From Mitosporidium daphniae (Eukaryota; Microsporidia), in NCBI RefSeq assembly GCF_000760515.2, contig NW_013546489.1, positions 1-44,250 on the forward strand: a stretch of 44,250 bases of DNA, read 5' to 3'. Shown here in pieces: positions 9,497 through 20,249 of the stretch. Position 1 is the stretch's first letter. Each line of letters begins with the position of its first letter. The notes beneath the pieces are model-generated. The model saw only the letters and a list, made by a program, of their open reading frames with translations. It had not been told where the DNA came from and made no database searches. A program made the position numbers and the translations under genes.

Positions 9497-11449
9497 TCAA
9501 AGCGAATACAGTAAAAGATATGAAGACGCAAAATCAACTTTGGCCTCTGAAATTTTGTAGACCTTCTCGTCGTCAAACATAAGCCATTGAGCGTCTTCAT
9601 TTTTGATGTAAAGAAAATAATGTCCGCAATTGGTACTTTTTCCGCAATGGGCTATTATAGCTGACAGGCGGTACTTTTGATTAGAAAGGGAAACCATTTC
9701 TCCCTGATCGCTAGCATCGTGATTTGGCAAAGCAGATTCGCCATCGTCTTCTGGATTTGAACATAACCAATCGACGAGTGCATTTATGTCTGATGGATTG
9801 TCGGCATTTTTGATTGCCTTTTCGATGTGAGGCCTTGAAAACCCGAGCGCAGTCAATTCGTCTAAATTTTCAGCGTTACCCTGAGCCTTCTCCATTTTGA
9901 CCACCGAGGCCGGAAACTCGCTGTCAATCGAGAAGGAGGACAAATTTATTGGCACCTTGACTATTTTGCCATCTGAAAATTCAAACACATACAACTGGAT
10001 CAGAATAAATTTTGGAACAGCAGAGCTTGCACATATAAAGTTGTGAGCATATTTAGCGGTGCAGCACTGGTCACAATTGCTCACCCTTTCAGAGCCAAAA
10101 TAGCTCGAAAGGGCAGAAGTGACGCTGCCCTTTGGGACCACAACAATAGGGCTAAATTGATCTGAAAAAGATGGGGTCACTTTTCGGCTCCCACAACAAG
10201 CACACTCAATGGCGTTCATAATTGAGACTGGGAAGGAAGAATTGATGGCTTCTCTAAACGAATCCAAGCGCGAAATTTTGCAAAGAAATGCTTGGAAAAA
10301 CTCTGCCGCATCTTGCTGAGCAGAGGAAGAAGCAAGAGAGGGCAACTCCGTTATCAAAAGCCTTCTAAAACAAACCGGGAAAAGTCCGTCACAAAAGGCA
10401 TAGGATTCACGCCTGGACAAGGCAATGCTTATTTTAATCAATTGGCATTCCAAGCAAGAGTTTGGGTTCTTATAGCAATTCTGGAAATGGAAATCTCCAA
10501 TCGCAGTGGAGGCGTTAAAAAAAAGCATCTGCAGAATGACAGAAATGTAGCAGGTGTTCCCCAAATTTCTTATTCCCATGTATGTATTATCGAGAAGTTC
10601 GTGTTTTGAGAGCGTAGATTCATCCATAGCTGATGGCTTGCTTCTTTCCAGCTCCAAAAGAGACTGTTCCCTATTGAGCTGGGAGGCCGCCTCTGAGGAT
10701 AGAAATTCATGTAAATACGAAGAGGTCCTCTCATCAATGGACGTCATTGAGTCGCAAACATAGCAATAAACTTCTGGTGATTTTGATGCCATGGTCCCGA
10801 GACGGATTGCAATGGGATGGCCCTCCCCATCGTAATGCGCCAGCGAATGGCCATTTCCCCCGGTGCCATCAAACTGCCTCCTACCACAAGATAGTGTGGA
10901 GCATGATAGACACAACCAAAGATTGTGAGTAAGATCACAGGCATTGCATTTGTGAACATTGCTAACGCTCCATGGATTGACGGCGGAAATATGGGGACAA
11001 ATGGGCGCCTTCTGTTCTTCATCTGGAAAGACCAGCAAATTTAGATCATGAAGCTGAAAGATTTCTTCAATCCTTTGGAGAAGCGAATTCTAGGCGATAA
11101 ACGAAAATAAGCAAACATTGATCTCGGTGCCATGATAGGGCTCGAATTGACTCGAACCGGGAGACAAAGTTACTGGGGCCACGGAAAAAAAATCGGCACT
11201 CTTTGCCCTCTTAACGTGGCTGTCCTGATCCTCAAATTTTGATTTCTGGGAAATTTCGGCAGCAATGGGATGGGGATATTTTGCTGCATGAAGTGGGAAA
11301 TGACGTGAACAATATATCTCGCCACAAGAAAGGCACAAATATATTGCAGACTTTGTGCTGTTGATGCCCCTGATGCAGTAGCCACACTCTTGAAAAAGAA
11401 GCCGCTTTTGCAGCAGATCCTCGAGACGGCCAATTGTCAAAGCACACAT
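9497..11449 (-). CDS. UBP14: USP5/Ubp14-type ubiquitin carboxyl-terminal hydrolase
   Basis: Exons 11449-11118 and 11090-9497 (27-nt intron at 11091-11117) give 641 aa. This enzyme disassembles free polyubiquitin chains. In order there are a Cys-rich N-terminal zinc-finger-like region (residues about 15-55), a UBP zinc finger from about residue 141 (CPHIS, CNACDLTHNLWLCLSC, GNGHSLAHYDGEGHP), the catalytic Cys box NLGNTCYISVILQ with Cys near 290, a UBA domain near 520-557 (LTALGFSRPHIEKAIKNA) and the His box NCGHYFLYI near 602. The family usually has two UBA domains; I see one, and the protein is shorter than the usual 780-860 aa. The catalytic residues look intact. The first ATG is used. Confidence 0.9.
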
Positions 11450-11518
11450 TCGGAATTATGGGAATGAATTAAATTTTAATTTATAAGGTGCTGCAAAGCT
11501 GATTTTAAAATTGGCACA

Positions 11519-12109
11519 TTAGCCGTTACAGTATTTGTCATACTGCACGGAAGAAAGTAAATGCTCGCTTGCATGCGAAGCGTCAGCGTCGACTTCTATT
11601 TTACAAATCCAGCCTACATGCGTGTTAATGAATTATTTTACTACCCTCAGAATATGGTGCTCTATTGATGGTTTTGGGCTTTTCCCTCAAACTCTCGTTG
11701 AACGATGAGAATGTTCCGGAAATCGGGGAAAAGACATCGCTGGCGCCTTTAACACTCTCAACGATGGCCAGAACATCTAGCAAGTCAGAATGGAGAATTC
11801 TGAACCATTAGCATGCACTACATCCCCAGGAGAAATTGTGGGGAAGTCGACAAAGACAATATCGCCCAAAGATTTCTGTGCAGCATCAGTAATGCCGACG
11901 GTAAAGATTTTGCGCGAAGGGTGTGAAGAAGAGGGGCTTTCATCGCAGACCATGGCCCACTCATGTTCTTTTGTGTAAAGCCGATCTCGAGGAGATTCCG
12001 AAGAATATCGACAAAGTGCCAATAGATGCGATCCAAATGCCAAACAGCATCTAGCTGTGTGCAGGAAACGCCCGGGCATCGATCGCTTCTGCGACATGAA
12101 GCAGGACAT
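11519..12109 (-). CDS. GCV3: Mitochondrial glycine cleavage system H protein
   Basis: Exons 12109-11806, 11776-11645 and 11613-11519 (introns of 29 and 31 nt) give 176 aa. The H protein shuttles the aminomethyl group on a lipoyl arm between the P, T and L proteins of the glycine cleavage complex in the matrix, and can also be a lipoate relay. The mature part starts near LYTKEHEWAMV. The lipoyl lysine is in VESVKGASDVFSPISG and the C terminus is SEGGWICKIEVDA. The N terminus (MSQKRSMPGRFLHTARCC) is basic and hydroxylated, like a mitochondrial presequence. Met codons at 12109 and 12097 are both plausible starts. An in-frame extension to 12241 would only translate the upstream 36-bp repeat, so I reject it. 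Confidence 0.9.
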
Positions 12110-12117
12110 GGTAGACC

Positions 12118-12210
12118 CCATGGGATACCCTATCAGATACGACACGGGACACCACATGGGGTTCCCTATGAGATGCGACATGGGATACCACATGGGGTTC
12201 CCCATGTGGT
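12118..12210. repeat. 36-bp imperfect direct repeat, about 2.5 copies
   Basis: From about 12118 the sequence repeats with a 36-bp period. Each copy has an ATGGG(A/G)T core, a CCTAT(C/G)AGAT segment and a GGGA(C/T)ACCAC end. Copies start near 12119, 12155 and 12191, the last one partial. It lies just upstream of the H-protein start codon and is open in both directions, so it could be mistaken for coding sequence. Confidence 0.8.
12187..12210. promoter_or_regulatory. 24-bp perfect inverted repeat
   Basis: ACCACATGGGG, then TT, then CCCCATGTGGT: two exactly complementary 11-bp arms with a 2-bp centre. It sits 78-101 bp upstream of the H-protein ATG and about 235 bp upstream of the SIN3 ATG. A dimeric transcription factor site or a hairpin in the H-protein leader are both possible. 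The structure is directly visible; the role is inference. Confidence 0.6.
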
Positions 12211-12444
12211 GCTTCCCCTTCAGGCAAACTCTCGATGCCATTGATCAAAAATTGACAGCGCAAAATTTAAATTATAATGTAATCTGCTTTTGATCAATTG
12301 CACATGTTTAATCTTTGGCAAAGTGAAACAGGTATTTTGCACACAGCCAATAGGCTTGCCGCACCATTGATTGAACATGGGCCATTTTCCATGCAACTTG
12401 TTTTCACTTGTTTTCTGTAAATTTTTTCCATTTCTGATTCTCTG

Positions 12445-15400
12445 ATGGGCGAAGCGAATCACATTCCATCTCCCACCCCTTCTCCCACTGCATCGACAGA
12501 TAGCGGTACTGCTCCTCTCGGCGTTGATGGGGATGATGATGCCCGCAATTCTGGTGTCGAAAATGAAGCACACTCCGATGCCTATACTGGATCGCCCTCT
12601 AATGTATCGTTGGGATCCTCTTATACAGGCTCTTCTCCATCAATAGCAACCCAAAAGGAGCCTTCCAATACGGCCGCCGATGGAAAGCCGCAGCCCCGCA
12701 TCAATAAAAACGACGCCATGGTCTACTTGGAACAAGTAAGATCACAGTTTTTGGATCAACCCGAAATTTATGGAAAGTTTCTCGATATCATGAAAGACTT
12801 CAAGGCACATGCTATCACCACAGACTTGGTCATCGAGAGAGTTACCTATTTGTTTCGGGGTTACCCCCATCTGGTTGAGGGGTTCAACGCCTTTATTCCT
12901 GAAGAGCATCGATTCAGGATGTCCTCTGCCACAAAATATACGTCCTCCGGGAAATCGCCCTCGTCTCCATCGACAGGATCTGCCATTCTTGGCCAGGCTT
13001 CATACCATCATTCACGCCCCGCTCTGCCTCCGGGATATAATCCGTCTGGCCCTATTCAGCCGCAATCCTCATCCACAGCAAGAGTGACAAAATATCTTTC
13101 GGCGGGCCCTACTCCCCCAGCGCTTACATCTTCTAGCGAGTATCAAATAGAAAAGATTCTACCAAGCCATTTTGGATATGGTCCCTCTTCCACGGCTCAC
13201 CCACACACTTACTATGGCCCTTCAGGTTCCGCTTCGTCTGGATACTCTCAGCCATATGGTGGTTCATTGAATCACTCATCATCAGCCACATATCCGCTAT
13301 CCTCAGCATCGGCTTCGGGGAACGGAGGCGGCCCTTCTTCGTCCGCATATGCGTCATCTTCTGCTGCCTCTCCTTATGGGCACCATCATCCTCATCTTCA
13401 TCTTTCACATCTTCCGTCTCATCCTTCATCTTGCTCTTATTCTCCAAGTGCATCAGCACCCACATATCCTCTGTCTGGGTCCTCTCAACCTCCGTCCTCG
13501 GGCTCTGCACCATGGAACAACAACCCCAATTCATACAACAACACGGCAGATAGAGCTCCTTTTGGCGAAAAAAACATCATGTATGACCGCCCTCCGCCCC
13601 ATCCCTATTCAAATGGAGCCGAGCGTTCATATCAAGGCGAACGTACCTCTTCAACCTCCGCATCTTATGATCGACATTATCATCAAGGCTATGCCCTTCC
13701 AGAAAGGTACTTTGTCCAAAATTCTGGCGACCAACGTCAGTCATCTTCTTATGGGCCCTCTACATCCTCGACATCACCGCCATACTCAAATGCTTATGGA
13801 GGAGCTCCCTATCCTCACCATTCCCAGTCTGGACCATCAGCAGTGCCTTCGTCATATGTATCTCATCCGCATTATTCATCGTCTTCGGTGTCGTCATCTG
13901 GATCCCAATCTTCCACTTTAACAATAGAGAAAGAGTCTGGAGAGCGGAAAAGCTCTATGGGAATGTTACAAGCTGTCGGTTATCTCAAGAAAATCCAAGA
14001 TCGCTTCTATGGACATCCAGAAGTTTATCAGTCGTTTGTAGAAATTTTGCGCTCCTACCAACGAGAACAACGTCCAATTAGAGAAGTATATGCCCAAGTT
14101 GCTTCACTGTTTTCGGGACATTCAGATTTGCTTGATGAGTTTGCACAATTCATCCCAGATGCACAAAGTGTCGGTATATCTGGACTTGCACCTGCCCCCC
14201 CACCCGCCAAGCCGGTCGTTCAAACTAGAAAGCAAGGCCATCACCCCCAAAACCCACCAATCGGAGGATACCCTGGAGGTGGTAGCGGTGTTAGTAGCAG
14301 CAGTAGTAGCAGTGGTAGTGTTAGTGGTAGTGTTAGTGGTACTGGTAGTATTGGTGGTAATGGCAGTGTTGGCAGTAGTGCTGGTACATATTCAAACTCT
14401 GCGCCTATTCCAGCCCCTGCATACCATCCTTCCTCTTCATCCGAACCAATTTTCGGACCTCAACCCACCTTTGATTCCTATGCGCGGCCGACCGCAGTTA
14501 ATCAACGGAGAAGATTATCAAGTTCTCAGTATCCGATGCCTCCCTCAACGACACCATCACTGGCTGCAGCTAAAAGAGCCAGAATTGGACCGCTTTTGGG
14601 GGCCTTTCCGGGCACATCCCCCGTCACATCGGCCCCAAATGTCCCCGCCGGCTCCATGGCAGCGACAACCACCCCATCCCCAACCAGCTTCCAATCTTCC
14701 TCTACACAGTATGCTGCAGAGACCACCCCGCCGATTCCATATGCTCTAATGGATGTACAAAAACCTCAGGCTTCCTCCTCCCTTTCGCCTGTTGACGTTT
14801 CCTCTTTGCCAGAGGGTGACTTTTTTTCCAAGGTTCGCAAGTTCCTAAACGACCACGAGGGAGCATATAGTGAATTCGTCAAATGTTTGGATTTTTACAC
14901 ACACCGAATTGTGGGCAAAAGCGAGCTGATGAAACTGGTACGTCCATTTATTGGGCGATCGCCTGAACTTCTTTCCAAGTTCTCGCAAATACTTGGTCTT
15001 TCCGATGAAGGCGGCCCTGATGAGACTGAAAATAGATATTTGCGTGACGATGAACCCATAGCCATTCCCATTGATGTGGATGGCACGGCAGATCCAGATG
15101 CCAATGTTGCTCCTAGGCGCCTTGGCTCGTATCGAATGCTTTCTGAAGCACGCGGAGGCTCCGCAGTAACCTCTTCTGGGCGCACTCCTCTCTGCATGGA
15201 GGTGCTTAACGATCTTATGGTCTCCTGCCCTTCCTTTAACTCGGAAGACTCCACTTTTGTTGCTTCACGAAAAAACGCTTCAGAAGAAGCGCTTTTCCGA
15301 TGCGAAGATGAACGATACGAGCTTGATCTTCTCATTGACGGTGCGCGATCCGCCATTGCCTGGTTCGAACTGGAGCGGCTTTCGCTTAGTGCTGCAAGTA

Positions 15401-17166
15401 AATCGAAGGTTGCTTCGCCAAAGCTCAGTGTGCAGCCTCCTCCCATTCATCGCGCATTGATTGGGCGAGTCTGGGGTGATCAAGCTAGCAGTATTTTGAA
15501 GGCACTTCATCAGCTCCCTGTCACTGCGATCCCATTGCTCATCACTAGGCTCACTCAGAAGCTGGAGGAGTGGAGAATCATATTTCGGGAGTTGAGCCAA
15601 AATCAATGGTTAGAAATTCATGTAAAGAATGTCCAAAAGGCTCTTGACCATCAAGGGACCACGTTTCGAACCGTTGACCGCAAATCGCTGTCGCTCCGTG
15701 CGCTCACCAATGAAATACATTCTATTTTCTTGGAGCAGATGAAACGAGGCACAAGAGCTAGCGCCTCTATTTCTGTTTCTTCACTTCCCTCCTTTGGCAG
15801 TGCAGATAATCTAAATGATTCGAAAACCGCAGCAAACAATGCATCCACAAAGGGCCCCATGGAGCTGGCGCAGCTCGACTGGGAACTCTCGTCGCCGCTT
15901 GTGGCTCGAACACTATGTTCGCTTCTCTTGGCGAGAGAATCAACTGTAGACTCAAATGGGCTGAAGAAGCGGGCTGCAATTGGCCAGTTTCTTACGATTT
16001 TTTTGCCTCAATTCTTTGCCAACTCTGTTACTTGTTCGACGATGCTTTATGCCAATGAATCGCTTTATTTATTTTTTCGTCTTTTTCAGATCGCTTATTG
16101 TCGGCTAGAGCGGATCCTGGTTCTTTCACACAAGGCATGTACCTCTACGACGCCTCAGCATCCGCTTGCTTCTCTATTTGCAGCCAGCAGCGCAATAGAC
16201 CATGCAGCCACACACAATTTGTCCGCCCCCGGTGGTCATACCGCCGATTCAGGTGCACGCCCCTACGCCCTGGCTATCGATCGGGCTCCTGCTGCTGGCG
16301 AAAACCACTCATCAAACGATCTTTTTGAAACTTGTGTGAAAATAATGGAGGATTTTATTTCTGGTGCCATTGATGGATCCTCATTTGAAGAGCGGTTACG
16401 ACAGGTGCTGGGCCCGAACGCCTACCTTCTGTTCACCTTTGACCGTCTTTTATCGCTGATCTCCAAACAAGCGGCACTTTTACTGGCTGACCCGGTTGTT
16501 GAAAGGCTCGTGTCCATTTTTGAAACCCATGGTGTGCACAAAAATCATCATGCCAATGGAATCCCGGAAACCGATGAGCATGATAGGGGCAAAAGACTGG
16601 CTATTGGGGTCATTCTATCGGCCACCCCATCATCTGTGATGGCTGCAAATTCTTCTGCTAACAAGTCGTCTTTCCTTCCCATGCAGCCTTTTCTTTTCTC
16701 CATTGAGGCTATCGGCAGGTTAAAGTCTCCCCAAATAGACGCCAACGATTCTTGTATTCCGGGAATTTTTCTTGAAGGCCATGAATGGCTGGTTCGCTTC
16801 CGTGTCATTCCTGCTCCTATCGGCACGGCATTGCCAGATGATCAGCATCATCACTATCACTCTTTTTCTTCGTGCAAAGGATCAAATTTAGAAAAGTGGT
16901 CTAGCTACATTGACCGGTTTGTCGATCCTCAGTATGATCACCGCGTTTTAAAGCCGCCAGGCTGCTCCGCACCTCGGAAAGCGCCCTTAATTTTGGAGCG
17001 AAATCTGAAAAAAATCGCATCTTCACAACCGGCTGTTCCGAATGTTTCATATCGGCTAGAAATGAAAATTGACGTGCCTTCGTTTCGCATCTTTTTCGTT
17101 CCCGGCACTGAAGACTGCGTCTTTTCTAAAAAGGCCTGCGGGCTCGCTGTACATAATACCTATTAG
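12445..17166 (+). CDS. SIN3: SIN3 histone deacetylase corepressor scaffold
   Basis: This is a single uninterrupted 1573-aa frame. SIN3 bridges DNA-bound repressors to the Rpd3/HDAC complex. PAH1 lies near residues 91-155 (AMVYLEQVRSQFLDQPEIY), PAH2 near 504-572 (AVGYLKKIQDRFYGHPEVY) and PAH3 near 789-850 (FFSKVRKFLNDHEGAYSEF). The HDAC-interacting region is near 864-985 (GSYRMLSEARGGSAVTSSGR, then LCMEVLNDLMVS and DERYELDLLID), and the C-terminal SIN3 domain follows to the end. PAH1 and PAH2 are separated by a Ser/Pro/Tyr/His-rich low-complexity region of about 340 residues. A Gly/Ser run after PAH2 is coded by a trinucleotide-rich tract. It is striking that the largest gene here has no intron while small neighbours have several. 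Confidence 0.97.
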   Translation: MGEANHIPSPTPSPTASTDSGTAPLGVDGDDDARNSGVENEAHSDAYTGSPSNVSLGSSYTGSSPSIATQKEPSNTAADGKPQPRINKNDAMVYLEQVRSQFLDQPEIYGKFLDIMKDFKAHAITTDLVIERVTYLFRGYPHLVEGFNAFIPEEHRFRMSSATKYTSSGKSPSSPSTGSAILGQASYHHSRPALPPGYNPSGPIQPQSSSTARVTKYLSAGPTPPALTSSSEYQIEKILPSHFGYGPSSTAHPHTYYGPSGSASSGYSQPYGGSLNHSSSATYPLSSASASGNGGGPSSSAYASSSAASPYGHHHPHLHLSHLPSHPSSCSYSPSASAPTYPLSGSSQPPSSGSAPWNNNPNSYNNTADRAPFGEKNIMYDRPPPHPYSNGAERSYQGERTSSTSASYDRHYHQGYALPERYFVQNSGDQRQSSSYGPSTSSTSPPYSNAYGGAPYPHHSQSGPSAVPSSYVSHPHYSSSSVSSSGSQSSTLTIEKESGERKSSMGMLQAVGYLKKIQDRFYGHPEVYQSFVEILRSYQREQRPIREVYAQVASLFSGHSDLLDEFAQFIPDAQSVGISGLAPAPPPAKPVVQTRKQGHHPQNPPIGGYPGGGSGVSSSSSSSGSVSGSVSGTGSIGGNGSVGSSAGTYSNSAPIPAPAYHPSSSSEPIFGPQPTFDSYARPTAVNQRRRLSSSQYPMPPSTTPSLAAAKRARIGPLLGAFPGTSPVTSAPNVPAGSMAATTTPSPTSFQSSSTQYAAETTPPIPYALMDVQKPQASSSLSPVDVSSLPEGDFFSKVRKFLNDHEGAYSEFVKCLDFYTHRIVGKSELMKLVRPFIGRSPELLSKFSQILGLSDEGGPDETENRYLRDDEPIAIPIDVDGTADPDANVAPRRLGSYRMLSEARGGSAVTSSGRTPLCMEVLNDLMVSCPSFNSEDSTFVASRKNASEEALFRCEDERYELDLLIDGARSAIAWFELERLSLSAASKSKVASPKLSVQPPPIHRALIGRVWGDQASSILKALHQLPVTAIPLLITRLTQKLEEWRIIFRELSQNQWLEIHVKNVQKALDHQGTTFRTVDRKSLSLRALTNEIHSIFLEQMKRGTRASASISVSSLPSFGSADNLNDSKTAANNASTKGPMELAQLDWELSSPLVARTLCSLLLARESTVDSNGLKKRAAIGQFLTIFLPQFFANSVTCSTMLYANESLYLFFRLFQIAYCRLERILVLSHKACTSTTPQHPLASLFAASSAIDHAATHNLSAPGGHTADSGARPYALAIDRAPAAGENHSSNDLFETCVKIMEDFISGAIDGSSFEERLRQVLGPNAYLLFTFDRLLSLISKQAALLLADPVVERLVSIFETHGVHKNHHANGIPETDEHDRGKRLAIGVILSATPSSVMAANSSANKSSFLPMQPFLFSIEAIGRLKSPQIDANDSCIPGIFLEGHEWLVRFRVIPAPIGTALPDDQHHHYHSFSSCKGSNLEKWSSYIDRFVDPQYDHRVLKPPGCSAPRKAPLILERNLKKIASSQPAVPNVSYRLEMKIDVPSFRIFFVPGTEDCVFSKKACGLAVHNTY
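14275..14393 (+). repeat. AGT/GGT trinucleotide-rich tract inside SIN3
   Basis: An imperfect GGT-AGT-GTT microsatellite encodes a Gly/Ser/Val low-complexity run between PAH2 and PAH3. It is in frame throughout and likely length-variable between isolates. Confidence 0.8.
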
Positions 17167-17335
17167 CGCACATAAATCATAGAATAAGCTCTGGCTGCTG
17201 TAAATTTTAATTGTTTTGGAAGCTCCCCTTATGGGGGAAAAACGGGCGCGCGCCTTTAATAAATGCCAAATTTAACACCCAAAAAAACGCCATCAGTAAA
17301 TGTTTAATGAAAAAGGGCTGGCTATATAGCAACGG

Positions 17336-19196
17336 CTACATATGCTTGAGAAGAGGCAAGCCCAACAGGATGATCCCATTGGCGAGCACCTGACGGGCAG
17401 CCGAGAAAAAGGCAAGGCGAGCACTCGCTGCCTCCGGTGTTGGCGCCTGCAGCACTGGGAGCTGCTCCAGCAGCGAAGAGAGACTATGGGAGAGCGACAT
17501 CAGATAGGTGACAAGTGTGTTTGGCTCGTGATTCTGGCACGAATCGGTCACAATCAATGGGAACAGGGCAAGTTTCTTTGCCACCTGCAGGACCAATCCG
17601 TTTTCGCCCAATTCAGATCGAATCAGGTTTGAGTCTGGCGAGATGGCCATGGTGTCCGGTGTGGCTTTTCTTGCAATCGAGCAGAGGCGGACATGCGTGT
17701 ATTGGAGGAACGGACCCGTATCGCCCTCAAACGAGGTCATCCTGCTCATGGAAAACTCGTAGTCCTTGATTTTCTTGGCAGAAAAGTCTTGGACCACGAT
17801 GGCAGAAATGGCGAGAGCATTTGCAACGGCCTCTGGATCTTCAATTTCGGAGTACCGCTTTGGATTCGACTTCATCACATCGTGCATGGTCTTGTATGCC
17901 TCATCCAAAATGTCTTCCAAAAACACAACCGTGCCATTCCGGGTGGACATGCCATTTACTGTTCCGTATTTGATGTGCTTTAGGTTTTGCACCCAGGAGA
18001 ATCCCATCTTGGCCAGGATGGCAAATAGCTGTTCAAAGTGAAAAGACTGTGTCGCGCAAACCACATACAAAGATTGCGACGGCGAGTATTCGCGCTGCCG
18101 GTCAATGGCAGCTGCAATGTCGCGAGTAAGATACAGCGTGGTGCCATCGCTTTTTATCGCCATCGGCATTCCTATAAAAATTGGCTTGCACGGGCGTTAC
18201 CTAACTTGTTTTCGGTCAAGTCAACAACCATTGCCCCCTTTGATTCGACGAGCAGATTGCGATCGGTAAGCATTTTGATGACATCCTTCATATGCTGTTC
18301 GTAATGCGATTCGCCTGAATAAACATCAAATTTGATGTTCAGCCTTTCAAAGACCTTTTCGTATTTTGCAATGGAAAGGTTTTTGAATTTACGCCACAGC
18401 GAAAGAGCCTCCGTGTCGCCATCCTCCATTCGCTTAAAATAGGCCCTTGCCTCGTCATGCACAGAGGCGTCCAGCGAAGCCTCTGCAGCTATCTTGACAT
18501 ACACATCGAAAAGATGTTTGATTGCGTCCTTCTCCATTGCTTGTTCGCTGCCGTACTTGAGATATCCGACGGCCAGTAGCCCAAACTGTTTTCCCCAATC
18601 GCCAAGGTAATTGATTCCGGTGACGTGATACCCATTGGCGGTGTAAATATGCTTGAGAAAATTTCCAATCACAGAGGAACGAAGATGGCCGGCATGGAAC
18701 GGCTTGGCGATATTTGGAGATCCGAAATCGATGACAACATTTTTGCCAGAGCCAGAGGAGTTCCAGCCAAACCGGTCGCCTAATGATAATTCGACACGTG
18801 TTTCATTTACCTTCCTCTTTGATAGCAGAGATGATGTCAACGAGAACTTCCTTCAGATCGATGCCAAAGTTGAGGAAAACGCCTTCAGGAGAGGCAAATT
18901 TGATCCCGCTAATGGAGGCTTTTTCCTCCTCAAACTACAGCGCATAAATTAAGGCTGGCACTTCTTACTTGGTTTGCAAAGTTGACTGCATTTTGTGCCG
19001 GATTTCCGGGAAAGCGTAGCTTTGGAACGGGAAGCGCAAAATCTCCATGCGTGGGATTTTTCGGCATTTCAAGGGCATTGAAAGCAAACTCCTTCGATAT
19101 GGACGGCACCTTTGTTGATATCCATTCGGCAATTTTGCTTTTGTACTTGTCTGTGACAAGAAACGGCTTCATACCAATTGAAGAAGATGTGCACAT
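17336..19196 (-). CDS. RRS1: Arginyl-tRNA synthetase
   Basis: Exons 19196-18969, 18934-18811, 18779-18201 and 18171-17336 (introns of 34, 31 and 29 nt) give 588 aa, the usual length for eukaryotic ArgRS. It charges tRNA-Arg. The HIGH-type motif is SPNIAKPFHAGHLRSS. There are also GDWGKQFGLL, KSDGTTLYLTRD, MSTRNGTVVFLEDILDEA in place of KMSKS (normal for this class I enzyme), and an anticodon-binding domain ending VLANGIILLGLPLLKHM. The N-terminal ATG at 19196 is the first after the AT-rich leader. No clear mitochondrial presequence is visible, so the cytosolic form is most likely. Confidence 0.96.
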
Positions 19197-19265
19197 TATT
19201 CGTAATTTGTAACCAAATCGAGGTCGCGTGATGCAAAAAACTAATTTCAAATTTAAAACGCCATT

Positions 19266-20057
19266 TTATTCTAACCCCTTGGTCATTGCAGACCATTCCC
19301 GCAGGCTCCTTTTTACGTCCCTCTCATCGGCACAGCCATCTCCGGGCTCAAAGTCCAGGTATGGGAATTCGCTATTTTTGATCAGTCTTGCGTCTCCAAA
19401 ATCAATCAAATAGACCTTCCCCTCCTCGGCATCGTACATAATATTTGAGAGGGAAATATCATGATGGCATATTCCGCGCTCTTCGATGCGCCTGAAAATC
19501 GCATATATGGCCGCTTCTATATCTTTTGCTTCCTGATGAGAAAGCCTTGACACATCCAGATCTTTCAGAATATCGCCGTTGATTAACGACTCGATCAGCT
19601 AATGGCATCATTAATTTGACATCCATACATAAAATCTGGACACGCCCATGTACATATCTTCAAGCTGCGGAACACCTTTGCATCCTTTGAGCACTTTAAG
19701 GGCGCTTGCCTCCCGTATGCCATGCGCTAGCCCCCTTCTTGTACGTGCAGGGTACACCTTGGCCGAAAACTATTCTTATTGGGGCGGATGGCTTACTTTT
19801 TTAGCGCGGTTGCTCCTACAATTAAAAGCGCATACTTTTTACCTTTCCACGACCAAGTATACATTTCCGGATGTTCCGCTTCCAAGGAAATCCAGAAAAC
19901 TATATTCCGCCCTGGGGTTCCGATCTTTTGAGATTGACCGTAGCTTTGACTGCAAAAACTGGGATGTAACGTGTAAGTTCATATCAGCCTCATTTTCAAG
20001 TATCGTGGACGACGCTATATAATTGACCAGTAGAACCAAATATACGATTTTAAGCAT
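19266..20057 (-). CDS. Small protein kinase with N-terminal signal peptide
   Basis: Exons 20057-19843, 19815-19797 (only 19 nt), 19769-19629 and 19598-19266 (introns of 27, 27 and 30 nt) give 235 aa. Residues 1-16 (MLKIVYLVLLVNYIAS) look like a secretory signal peptide. A minimal kinase fold follows: glycine loop LGSGTSGNVYLV (58-69), Lys82 in SAKVY, Glu98 in the C helix, catalytic HHDISLSN (Asp172, Asn177) and DFG 191-193. All core catalytic residues are present, so activity is plausible. I cannot assign a family. The HHD in place of HRD and the short C lobe set it apart from standard Ser/Thr kinases. A secreted or ER-luminal kinase, possibly acting on the host, is inference. Confidence 0.75.
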
Positions 20058-20249
20058 TTACTTTGATCTGCGATTTTTGCGTTATATTGCTTGTGTTTGT
20101 TTACGGCAAATCACTGCGGACTGATCTCATTCCAAGTCAGCCCCCATGTGTTGGCCAATTAAGGGCAGAATTTTCACGGCCCGACTACATCAGCCCAAGA
20201 AATATGATGGTTGATGGAGAAGCTTTTCATTAGAGATCGGTCGAACAAA

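Noticed and set aside
11145-11162. CTCGAACCGGGAG resembling a tRNA B box on the minus strand
   Set aside because: It lies inside the USP5 coding exon, with no A box or cloverleaf around it.
12109-12241. N-terminal extension of the H protein through the 36-bp repeats
   Set aside because: It would translate a repeat that is open on both strands. A proper presequence starts at 12109 or 12097.
13133-14749. Several long frames overlapping SIN3 in other frames and strands
   Set aside because: They follow from the Ser/Pro-rich low-complexity coding of SIN3 and have no independent support.
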